From NCBI GenBank assembly GCA_000149265.1, contig CH002899.1, positions 89,769-153,768 on the forward strand: DNA of 64,000 nt, read 5' to 3'. Origin of the DNA: Ciona savignyi. Taxonomy: Eukaryota > Chordata > Ascidiacea > Phlebobranchia > Cionidae. Of the stretch, positions 36,865 to 49,000 are shown piece by piece (the stretch's first letter is position 1; each line of letters starts with the position of its first letter). The translations under genes and the position numbers were made by a program. The notes below the pieces were generated by a model. The model did not search any database. It saw only the letters and a list, made by a program, of their open reading frames with translations, and was not told the DNA's origin.

Positions 36865-39800
36865 TCACGAGGCAACATCTTTGAAAATGCTGACAAATCC
36901 TTGAGCGTAAACCGGCGCGTGGAGAGTGCTTATTACGTGCCACGTGTCGTTAGTCGGGTCGTAAATTTCCACTGTCCCATTAATGTGACTGTTGCCGTGC
37001 AATCCGCCTGAATTATGAGATTCAATGAAAACTAATTTCGTTTTCAAAACCACTTTGTCGCTTTCAGAGTTTAAAAGCTTCTGCAGTTACCATTTTCACA
37101 TTTCTTCGGTTTTTCGGTAGAGCATTATTTATACAGTATTGATCACGAGATTTAAGAAATATTTCGCTTTCAATTTCACATAAGGTTAAAATCAAATCGA
37201 CTAAATTGATTGTCACCTGCAATATAAAGTTTTCCCTTGTGCACAGTTGCTGCACCATGCAGGTGTCCGCCATTTGTATTGCGCAATTTTAACCAAAAGT
37301 TAGCTTGCCTGAAATTATATTTTATTACCTTCAAAGTATAAACAAAACTATCTAAGAACAGGCAACTATTTTAATGCAACATCAAACTATCTAAGCACAG
37401 GCAACTATTTAATGAAATCATCGCTTGTCGTAAAGTTAACTGAAATCAAATAATTGTCCTAGATACTTTAAAGATAACGAAAATATGCTTACTTGTTATA
37501 GCGACAAACTCCAGCGTGCTGACCCATGACATAAATAGTACCGTTTAAATTTGCAGCTATAGCGCCCCGTTGTGGTTGTGGATGTGGAGCCAACATCTTC
37601 CACTTGTTTGTTTTCGGATTGTAGCATTGAACATCCGCAACGATTTCCTTCGAATCTGGTCCGCTTGCACCGCCTTTGGAGATATATGGGTGGTTATTGC
37701 GCGACCGATTCACAGGTGGTTAAGTCACATTACAACCGAAACCAACCGCAGCAATTTTAACTGAGAACGAGTTAAAGCTTTGCCAATGTTTAATGACCTT
37801 GGGCTGTTTAACAAAAAAAAAACACTTTCTTGTGGAAAAATTATGGATCTGGTACAAACCAACATCATTGCAGTGTAGGACATCGAAAGTAAATTTCAAT
37901 TAAGAGCATTTTAAATTGTACCATAATAATACCGGTAAAAATAAGGGAAAATATTATATTCTGCTGATTTCAGAATTGCATACAAAATGTTTTGCACTGC
38001 GGCGTCATCGTTAAAATTTAAGTTAGTACAGGTTACAGCTCAAAATCGCTTTTAAATTGACGAAAAATATGTTTTTAATGAATTTAAAATTAACTTGATT
38101 CCCTAAAGAAAAAAAGTGTAAACTTTATTAGAAAGATATGAATGTGAAAATTAGTCGAATTTTTTATGAGATTAAAAAAAACACATTTTCAAGCTTTCCT
38201 TTGATTGATGACAATACGAACGCAATAGGTTTGAAACCTTGCTCGGTGAAAAACTTTTATTTGATTTGTATATATAAATAAAGGGTAATTCTACAGTTTA
38301 TCTCCAATGTGTTGCAACGTCCCTGGTCCGAGAGCACTGACTGACACTCCCGGTGTAACTAACCGAGCGGCAATTATTTGTTTCCACAATCTTTCGGCCA
38401 ATGCAGACCCGCGACTAACCATTTGAGCTAGGTTAACCGAAAAAAAGGGTAGACAGAGCTTTACACTCCATAAATATAAAAAGTCAACTAACCGATGCCG
38501 TACAAAAGGCCATCGCACGTCACTACACATGTAGAGCTCAAAGCTTTTGTCATCGGTTCCACAGCACTCCATATGTTCGAATCCGGATCGTACTTTTCCA
38601 CGGAATTTAGTCGAGACGTCCCGTCATGTCCCCCAACAACGAACAGACAGCCATTGAAACCAACAGACGAGTGGAGGTATCTTGCTTCCAGCATAGGTGC
38701 TACCTAGTTAATAAAAACAAGAAATTTTTTATTGCACGCTTATTAGTTTTCTGTTGTCGCTATCTTCTGGTGTGGTTTTATCCTTTTTTTTTAATTTTTA
38801 TAACAAGCGAAGCGTTTTGTGTTACACTTTTAGGCGGGGTAACCACAAGTCAGCAGGTCCATCGGTTATGTAATATATAAACATAATCACACTTAAAATC
38901 ACTTAAATAGTAATACTTTTCAGTTAATGATAACTGGTTATATTATTAAGGATAGTGGTGTTGTTAAGTAGCATCTTACTCTAAGAGTAGCACTTATACA
39001 TGCTACCAACCTAAAGGTAAACATTATTTTCCGCGGGTTGAGAATGCCTTTTTCTTTATGAATGCAAACTATTTGAAAAAAATATCTAAAACCGAAGGTC
39101 AAACACCCTAGTGCCACTTTACAATTTTGATGAATTTGGTGATAAATAAACCCACTTGTTTCCACTTATTTAAACTTGGTATGTACATCCAAACATCTTT
39201 GCATGGGTACTGGTGGGCGCCGCCAGTGACGAATATATTGTTGTTCACAGTTGCAACGCTGTATGCTGTCTGTTTCACTGCATAAAAATATCAAATACAA
39301 GTAAAACAAAGAAGGCACAAGTAAAAAAAGGTTGTACAATCATAGCATACTGTGCGGTTAAACAGGAATATAATATTCGATGGTTAAGGATGTCTATATG
39401 TTGACTTTGTAAGTTAAACGTTGCAGTTATACTCCAAACAAACCAACTGTATTTAGAGAAGTAATGATTTGTTTAAACAAAACCGAAAACGGAAAATGGC
39501 GAAAATCAGTCTCACCTTTAAACGGTGCTAAAAATTTCGCAGTTGTCTCGGGAAAATCAAAGTAAACACAATCGGAAACCGACGCTTTATCTTTGTTCAG
39601 ACCTCCAACGACCACTATAATTTCCCTCTTCTGATGAAAATAATAAAAACGCATTGCCTAAATTTTATATAACACCTGAATGCCATGCATCTTTGCACAG
39701 GGAATTTGTGGATGTTTTTGCTTTAAATTGTATAGCAAAAAAACAATAAAACTTGCCTTCCAGAGCTGTACAAGCTCGATAAAAAAGGTCAATTGCGCTT

Positions 39801-42800
39801 TTTAAATACCCAAATAAAATTACCTGAAAACAGTGCGAGGAGCGAGGTTGGGTCCTTGTAGTTTGCATCAACGGTCGCTGATCAACCAGAAGTTGAAAAC
39901 GTCTTGCTTCGTCTAAGAACCGCTCGCAGGCCTAGAATTCAAACGGAAATAAACAAATATTTTACCGACGGGTAAAATTCCTGCTTTTCAAATAAATGTT
40001 TACCAGAAAAGTTGGCTAAAGACGGTCTTTGCCGCCGGCTGGTTGTCGGTAACGTTATCAACGCCAGCATAGGCAGACATGAAATAAACTTTTAATGTAT
40101 CGTTGTAACAATAATAATTTTTCAATGATAGCAGCACACAGAAGGGTTGTCCTCGTCACTTACCACTTTTATATCTTATAATAGGTTGTAATGATGTGGT
40201 TTGCACTGGGTTAAGTACAGTTTTGTACCGGGGTTGATTATGTAACGCCGCCGCACACAACCATGACACTACTGCTTAACCAGCTTTAATTTACTTAAAA
40301 CGATACGTGCACACCGCACTGGCTCTGTCGGGTCGCACCCAGGGGTAAGGTGTTAGTAAACAAGAGCGCTTTAATAACGTGTCGTCTCACTTTATTATCC
40401 TTGATCAGAGGATCTGATTGCACAACATCCAAAAGAAATTGCGGTTGCACTAGCGGCAGTCGAATATGTTCCAGTATTCGTGGCAGATTTGATACTCGGT
40501 TTGTGACGTCATGACGTACCCACGTCATCGCCGCTTCAAAAACCTGAAACTCGCAATCACATTTGGTATATGATGGCTGTTTATGGCGTTTTACCAAATA
40601 AATTGATCTCTATGAGTAATTTGTGGTATATTAAGTAAGTGTTTTGCTGAGTAACAATGGTGGTGAAATGGTGGTGATTTTAGAATATTGGTACGATTGG
40701 AAACATAATTTTAAAAGGGCTTTACGTTTAGTTCTAAAAAACTAAGCCTTTTTGTGGCAGGAGTTTTAGTGACAGTCCTTTTGGTAAGATCAGTTTGCAT
40801 TGGAAAGAAGGAAAGCAACTTTATTTGAACTCCTACTTTAAACCCGAGAAAACAAGTATTGCTTGCAAGTTTAGGTTATTCGATGTTTAATTTATGTTAA
40901 ACTTTACAGTAACAATGTACAATGAGTTACAATAGGTGTGTAGATTGAATAACCTTACAACACCCAGCAACAAATGTTGCAGTAATAATAAAGATAGATA
41001 AAATGTTGTTGTATTTTTAAATGCTAATTATTAAATTTAATTATCTTCATATCATTAGTAGGCCTACACGTAGAATCCGTATAACTTGGAATGTAGCATA
41101 ATTTTCGAAAAACTATAAATATAAAAAAACACAATCTTACTAGTTCCTCCAAATTCACTTTTAAGTTGTTGTTCGAAAGAAAGCTTAATAATTCCTTCGG
41201 CGATACAGCTTTGAAACTTTGGCTCCGACTGACTGTTGTAAAGTTTTGGCAAATGTACTTGCAAGCGTTTTCAATCAGCTCGATGCAGCCCTTTAAAACA
41301 AACCTAACAAGTTTGCACCCTTCATAAACTATAATTATTTACACACACACACATATATATATACATTTAAATAAAAAACAGATCATTTAAACATTCTAAC
41401 TCTATTTATAAACAGTTATTAATAAACAGAAATGGATGGACAAGATTTTAACTCCTATTAACAGTCAGGAATGAAGACTTGTTTTAGGAAAGCAGCGACA
41501 TTTAAAATACTTTTGATGGTGTAAAAAAGGTATTCGCAAGTTTGCTATTTTTATTACGTTACCAAGTTAAAAAAATGGAGCCTACATGAAATATGATTTG
41601 CCACAATCGTTCTAGAATATCAAGGTGGTCTCCCAAGTGCACATTATAAGCATAAACATTCGCTGTTTGCACTAACTAACCTGTTCCATCGCATACCGTC
41701 TGACTGAGATGCAATTTTCCGGTGACATTTTCTGAATCAACAAAGAAATACATGCTTTTCTTACTCCTTCGAACTCCATACTCGTGGCCGCCGATAAAAG
41801 TTGATCAATGTTGTCATCTGCAGATACCAAAATCACAGTTAAATGTGATGTGTTGGTCACAATAAGATAGTTATAGATACCTATATTATTGTATAAACAA
41901 ATATGGCATAAATATTCGTAATAATGGCAGGGAAAATATTATTTTCGGATGAAGGTTAATCATATTATGTAGAATTTATCGGACAGGCAAATGGCATATA
42001 CTTCACCCGTATTTTATTCATATGCTTCCGTCTCGGTAACTTCCAGCGTTCGATATTTGATCTTACCAGTTATGGTGATCTTCGACGTATAACTAAAATC
42101 GACCAGTTGGGACATGATGGAAAACGAGGTCTCCTTCACGTTGAAATTGTGCGGGCAGTTGCTCAATGTTGACGGCAAAAGCCTTTCGGCGAAAAACTTG
42201 CTACATCCGCACAGAACGACCTGTAAGTATAGCCCAGTTGGATTAAATTTCGACGATTATCAGCCAATTTTATTCCAGAAGCAAATTTAATCAATAAGGC
42301 CAAATTGAAATACCGACATTATTGAAATATTGTAAGGGAGGTTGTTTATTTAAAATCTACGAAACGATAACGCATTATAACATGCATCGTGCAGTGCACA
42401 AATATTATAGTTTCAACGGCCATTTCAATTAATATCCGCCAGACCGTGCCATTTGCCAGTAGTTTTTCCAGCATCGATGTTTATGTATCTGGCATGAGTT
42501 TACCTCACGCAGTAAACAGATATATTTCCATTTTTACGATCCAAGTTTTTATCGGATTGCTTCATATCCATAAACTTAATTTAGAAGGAAATATAAAAAC
42601 TCACTTTATGGCAGGGGATCTGCTCATTGTCGACGATCAAGTTTAAATCCACGAGCTGCTTTTGACTTCGCATTTCGTTCAAGCTCAGCAGAACGTTGCA
42701 AGGGTGTGTCGCTTCGTAATGTTCGTAACCCGACGGCAAACACAGTATACCATTCGTCGCACTCGCAACCGCCCCGACATGTTTCTGGGGAAAGGGATAC

Positions 42801-44121
42801 GATTTCCAGAGTCAAGAAGTAATGACTTCCTGTTTTTCACGCTGCTGCTGTCCTGAGTTTTCTAAATGGCGGTTATTGGGATAGATCCTACTTTAAACAG
42901 TCCGAACGGTTAGCGCAACCGATTCATATACAGCATGCCATTTAAAAATAAGGTTATAGACGCAAAATCACGAAATCGAAACTTGACATGGTAAAAAAAT
43001 ATTCCGCTTCTCGGTTCCGTCTCTTTTCTGATTGTTTTTCTACATAGAAATTATAAAAGTCAAACTGTCGCGCTGTACCACTTGGCCATATCGGGAAAGA
43101 TACTTAATTATAACAAATAATGATCATTTTGTTTAGAATTCGATTGGATTTATACGCCACAACCCATTACGCATCACCGCTTATTTCCTCAAGATTAGTG
43201 GTAATGTTTTTTAGAAACTGTTTAGAAAAAGCCGTATTTTAGAATTCTTTATTATAATTACTCACGTACAAAAACTCGTCTGATAAACAAAACATTTTCC
43301 AGACAAATTTATATCACTAAATTTATATTACAGTGGTATTAATTTTTTTAAAAAATGTTGCTTTTAAATATGCAGCAGCGACATATTTGTAGTTTCCATC
43401 AGTTCCAGAGCGCTAAGCCAACAATACATTTTCCTTATCTACACAGCAGTCAAGTTGTTGTCAAAATTCTATCCAGCTTGCCATTAAGTGCGAGAGCTGC
43501 GCTCTTGCCAAGATTGCTGTAACTTAATGTTCTCTTGGCCGACGACCATTTTATTTTGCCGCGTAAATATTTTCCTTTACTTAAGAGGCGAAATACGTGG
43601 ACAGGCTTTTAGCGTCTGTGCCTTTGTTTAGTTGTCAACTCTGGCAATATCCCAATTACAAATCCCACACATACTATGTGAAGTACCCAAAAACAATTAG
43701 ACAACATTACTTTACATTTTTCACGCATAAATAGGTATAAAACCACACAAATGCAGCGTGAAGTAAAACAAAATTCAAGGTCCAAATTTATATAAAATAA
43801 CGGTTGAATGTTCCTTAATAACCGCTATGCTTACCGGAGCTTCATTAGAAGGATATCTCGCACGTTTCAATGGGAAGGTGGTCCTGACGACCGGGTCTCG
43901 CAGGCCAGTGAAGCAGGGCCTGTCCGTTCTTAACAATGAGGGGGTCGAGACTCTGTCATATTTTCTGTAAGTCGTGTATTACATATATCAGCAGTTAAGC
44001 TTAATTGCGAACATGCAGATTTAGTCGTCTTATAACCAACCTTGTGGTTGTGTCGTTTTTGTTGTATCCTTCGTCTATCCTTTCTTGCTTTATCTTTGTT
44101 GCCGCCATTCAAACTTGCCAT
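36865..44121 (-). CDS. BTB-BACK-Kelch (KLHL-type) CUL3 adaptor
   Basis: Thirteen minus-strand exons with matching phases: 44041-44121, 42605-42784, 42067-42220, 41681-41817, 41141-41290, 40391-40543, 39824-39931, 39516-39630, 39156-39277, 38493-38703, 37493-37673, 37217-37308, 36865-37007; 608 residues, normal for KLHL proteins. BTB about 57-160 (VDLNLIVDNEQIPCHKVVL; FSYTSKITI), BACK about 165-300 (ENCISVRRYAMEQ; AAMTWVRHD; HIRLPLVQP), then six Kelch blades 322-608 (VVGGLN, VTGGAH, VVGGHDG, GIGGASG, VMGQ, IAGGLHG). KLHL proteins present substrates on the propeller and recruit CUL3 through BTB plus the 3-box helices. Blade 5 lacks the usual second Gly of the GG pair. The subfamily is not assigned; the DVWMYIPSLNKW stretch recalls KLHL24/35/6. 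The first exon (basic, MASLNGGNKDKARKDRRR) is the least certain, and another 5' exon at 43835-43964 is possible. Confidence 0.9.
37355..37426. repeat. Tandem duplication in Kelch intron
   Basis: Two copies of a ~40-bp unit containing AAACTATCTAAG-ACAGGCAACT, between Kelch exons 11 and 12. Confidence 0.7.
40757..40845. repeat. Short dispersed repeat, copy 2
   Basis: Shares CAGTTTGCATTGGAAAG and flanking sequence with 2500-2620. It lies in the Kelch gene intron between exons 5 and 6. Family unknown. Confidence 0.45.
41340..41372. repeat. (CA)n/(TA)n microsatellite
   Basis: ACACACACACAC followed by ATATATATATA in the Kelch gene intron between exons 4 and 5. Confidence 0.85.
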
Positions 44122-46017
44122 ATACCTCGATTAGAACTTAATCCGACCTTAAGTAAAATATTGTTCCATGTGTATTGGCTCTAACAATTCTAATTCGTTC
44201 CTAGCTGCTTTAAACGGTAGATTTAGTATAGCAACAGTTAGTTCAAACCCACCCTCTTATACGTTCGCCACAATTTAACCGCAGTGCTGCGTTATGCAAT
44301 CGAGGTACAATAATAACTAACCTCCATACCTCGCGTAACAGCATACAAAAGCCTAAATATAAAATGTCGATAGAATCAAGTTGGCTGTGATAAAAAGGCG
44401 CTTGCCAATCAATAGTTCTCTTAACGCCTGTCACGTTTGTTAAGTCTATTCACTCTGAATGAAAATGATTTCATTTTCACTATCGACCTTTTAACCACTG
44501 CATCAAGCAAGCGAACTAACTCATCTTCCAATGAAATGCCATTAATGTTCTCTCCTCAGTTTAAAAGCGGCAGCAGCGCTCAACAAACATGGATGCTCTT
44601 GGCAAACCACAAGACTTCGACGCGGTTTCATTTTGTGCCAAGAAAACCGCCCAAAACCGGTTCGAGCTGGTAGTTGGCTTCAATTTTCGGTCAAGGCAGC
44701 CCAGTTCGTAAAATAAAAAAGACTTTCATATTTTAAATAGAACCTGCTACTCTTACTATTACTTGGAAAGATAAATTTCGTGACAGGCATATAAGAAAAA
44801 CTACAGCAGCATACAAGTATGAATGTCACGCTCGCGAGTTTGTCGGTGTTGTGTTTTTAGTGATATTCATCTTTGTGTTTTTAGTAACATTAAACACATA
44901 ACCGATCGCCTGCACAGGTGTCTTGTTAATACGCGTTAGGTCGAGAATTCCGTTTCGCACTGAATTTTCGAGCTTTTTTCGTCACGTATATTTGACCTTT
45001 GGTGAATTGAACTAAACTCGAAGCCATCAGCGTCTACCAGGTACGTGCTGTTGAGGTTTTGGCAGTTTGCCAGCACGCCCACAGCAGACGAGACGAGTTG
45101 GCAGCGCAGCCGCCTATCTGGAACCTCAAGATGAATTCGACGAAGCCGCCGCTTGAAAACAGATTTGGATTTGGAACTCGTTATAAGCGTAGATGGGCGA
45201 CGGTTGAGTCCATTAATGGCAAATCGCAAAGCCCTTTGGACCTTGTTTACAGAAGGGTGAATATTTCTCATCACGTCACCTAGGAAGACATTTGCCGTGA
45301 TAAATTCCAGTGAAAAAGGCTCCTCGGGCCTAAATTATACGCATCGGTATTGACTGGTACCACTCGATAAATTCGATCACAGATCAGGGTCGTCAGCCGA
45401 ATATCGGGCCAGCAATGGCGCCTGGCTGATCCTCTGGACTGGCGGGTTATAAATATTTTATTCCGTTCTCTGCGATCCAATGATTAATGATTTGAACTGA
45501 ATAGGAGCGAAACCAGTAATCGACACGGTTTTTTAACGATTTCCCAGCAAAAGCAATTTCGAGGTACGTGTTTATATCCGAGGCCCCACATAAAGCTGAA
45601 TGGTATAGCACAACGTTAAGTTGCCGGGCGGCACTTCAGCCCTCTACACATTAAACTGCGACTTGGGTCAAAGCCAATAAACTGACAAGCATGTGGCTTT
45701 GGCGGCACGTTCTCTTGCCCGAGGCAGCTTCAATAAGCATCGTATAACACTGGATGTTCAATATAAATGTATACATTAAACCGTAAAAACGGGCCCGTTT
45801 ATAAATGTTCACCTTTCAACGATATATCGGTTTTATTAACAAATTGTCAAACACAGATAAATGGTACGGAAGGCGTAACATAGAAGCACTAAACATATGT
45901 CCAAAAATATAATATTGGTGCACAAACAACATAAAGTTTAAACAACTATAACGGTTTACGTATTCATAAGCGCTTATATTTGGACATGTAATGTATCATG
46001 TAATGAATCCGTTGAAA
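44122..46017. other. Intergenic with GC-rich unresolved open frames
   Basis: Contains GC-rich islands (44560-44707 and about 45020-45280) that are open on both strands in an otherwise AT-rich region. They may be exons of an unrecognised small gene or CpG-type regulatory sequence. No protein family was recognised on either strand. A TTTATT at 45832-45837 (AATAAA on the minus strand) is a plausible EFHC2 poly(A) signal, about 180 nt past its stop. Confidence 0.4.
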
Positions 46018-49000
46018 TCACGAGTCCTGCTTCCCAAAAACGTCTTCAATGAGAGCGGAATACGCAACATTGGAAACTGAAGCAGATTTCGTCAGATTGC
46101 CGCCGGTCCATGAAGCGTCGAACTAAAGAAATGACGTATTCAATTTTTATCTCTAATTAGTTTTGTGTTGTGTGTCGAAAGTGGCTGTCTGGTCAATTAT
46201 GACAATACTTCTTCTTTTGGGTTAATTATCCATAATAATGCGACGATTTATCATTTTAAGTAAATGCGTGAGGTCATCTCTGTTTTTTAATCTATTTATA
46301 ATGTAGATATCCCATAGCAACGGATTTTTTATCTGGGTAAATTCCGGAGCTCTAATGGGCTCGATATTACCGTATTTGTATAAAATTGAATCATGTATCA
46401 GTCGCGTTAACCATTCGATAAAAAAAAACAGATAAAAATCTGCTTTGCTATGCTTTTAATCGCACTGTGGCCCCACACAGCTTAATGCTAGATTTCATTC
46501 TCTTCTTAACAAAAATATCATAACTTAAGGATGATTAAACACATGTTAGTAAGTAGTATTTGTCATATAATTGTAAATAGTATTTACCCGGATTGGAACA
46601 TCTTGGTATTGAATGGCTTCCACCGGGTTTTCCCTCCAGTTTAACTTCGACACGAAGTCCTTGTAATCAACACAGCCACCGTCGGACATCCTGAACACAC
46701 AAAACCGTTACTTGGAAAACACATCGTCAATTACATTAAAAGTGCACGTAATTTTTATTATGTACATGTCTGTAAGCTTGTAAACGTAATATAAAGAGCA
46801 CTAGTAACCCGCTTTTTTACCCATTATGGGCTTGATATTAAGACCGTTTTTATATAGGAAACGGTATATGAATCGGTTGCGTGAAACGTTCGGTCACATA
46901 ATCGTTCCAATATTAACGCACTTTTCCGTGGGATTAATACCAGTCGATACCTCTGCAATCCAAACGCGAGGAATCCAACGATTAACGCACAACCTCAGCT
47001 CTACAACGAACAAAAAGTTGTAACTCACTTTTTCATGAGCAGTTGCAGAACGTCCTCCGACAGCGGAAATTTGAACGCGCGGCAAATTGTTCGGAGTTCC
47101 CCGGCTGGCAACTTGCCGCTGTTGCTCGCGTCTTCGTAGCTCAAAGCTTCCTGCAGTCTCACGAAGTCCTGAGTGTTGAAACCAAATAAATAAAGGTGCT
47201 ACGTGATAGGATACTAATTTTAACCCTGTTTTCACGACATGGACATTTTATTACTTACACGGGCAATCAGAAGATTACCTCGTGCGTATAGTCGAGTTTA
47301 TGGAAATATTGTGTATTTTTAAATTAGGCATGAAAACTGCGGAAAAATTAGCAATTGTCCCCAGCCCCAACTAATAAACAATTTCTGACCTCAAAGTTTT
47401 TCTTCTTTAATTTCTCTTGCGCCACAGCGAGAATGAGCGTCATGTCCACCTCCTCCGGCTCCCGGTGAGCGTAATGTCGTCCGACAGTCATAATCTCGTG
47501 CTCGGAGAATGTTCCCATCTGAGCCAGCATGTTCCTGTGTGGAAGGAATAATGACTCGTTGTACATGTAATTTTAGTCTCCTACCCACACCACACAGTTA
47601 TTATGTGGTCATTAAGGTAACCCTCTGCCTCTATATAGCGTATTCAGATTGGTTGTTCCACATTGTGGCACGGACAAAGCCAAACACACTGCAATAACAG
47701 CTAGATTGTGTACAGACAAGGTATTCCAACGCTGTAGATGTGGCACCCTGCCCGTCCACACATGGAAATTAACAGAACTCACATATACCATTGTAAAAAT
47801 GTCCATTTGGATGGATCGGGAATACGAAGGTTGACATAACAAAGAAAAAGTTGTCAGAATGCTACCAGCCATGTAATAACATCGGCAGTTTTTTAAACGG
47901 CATTTTGTTGGTGGTTGATGGGTCTGTTTTTGCCCAGTGCCGCATGTTCGCTCGATCTCAGCCTCGATTTTAATAGAAAAACACCAATCAATACACTTTA
48001 TTAATTCTACATGCGTTCATTAATCATTAACGCGGGTGCAATAGGTTATTGGATTTGTCAGATCCGTAAACATCATGTCGAAAACACCATTTTCGGGTCA
48101 TGATCGACTTGCTAATGACTGAGAATGAAAAGCGACGAGAGACATACAGAGAAAACAGGGTCTACCTGAGACTCTCGTATCTGATGGTTCCGCTGTTATC
48201 CGGGTCGTTGAGAACGAAAAACTCCTTTACGTCCTTTGCCTTGTCCTTCGTCGCTTTGCGCAGCTTCTCCAGTACGAACGCCATGTTCGCGTGTGGGAAC
48301 TGCAGAACACGAACTTTATCAGTTGTATACGTGCGATGTTTATATGTTCGGAAATGTCTTAAAACACGCATAATTATTTTATTTTTTTTGACAAGGTTTT
48401 TAACTCGTGATTTGTTTGCTACTACCACTAGATCTTGACTGGATTCGGTCATCGATAAAACGGGACGGCATGACGCGTCGAACCGCTAGCCGGATAACGC
48501 GTAATGCCGTCAGTCGGATGCTTTTCGGTTCAAAACCGGTCGCTTATTGCTTGGGCAGCAAGACACCAAAGGAGTTTACTTTGGCCGAATATATTGCGAC
48601 AAGTTTAAAAATGAAAGACCGGTCGGTAATGGTGTAAAAACCTGGTCGGGTATAAAAAAAGGACGAATCCAGCAAAATCTTATGGACGAACAAACGTCTC
48701 AACACGCACTGTAATACTTCCAACAACCAGGCACCGATCGATTCCTGCAAATGCCTGTGTTGTACATTCGACCTCGATTTTAATATATTTGATGTTCTAC
48801 GATCACGCACCTCGTCAGCATGCTGCTCCACGTATCGGAATGCGTATTCGTCGGCATCAGTGATCACGAAGTCGAAGTTGTTGAAAACCACCTTGGCGCC
48901 CACAAAGAGGTCGGCCGCGGTGATGTATTCCGACATCTCGCTCTTGAATAGTTCCTGGTTCGATTTCTTGATGCGGCCACGCTCCAGAAACTTGCCGCCG

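Noticed and set aside
38291-38572. Minus-strand open frame as a Kelch exon
   Set aside because: It has no Kelch motif, and exons 38493-38703 and 37493-37673 join directly in phase to rebuild a complete blade.
43045-43105. tRNA-like sequence on the minus strand (TGGCCAAGTGGTACAGCGC)
   Set aside because: It resembles an A box and D arm, but no B box or acceptor-stem complement follows at tRNA spacing.
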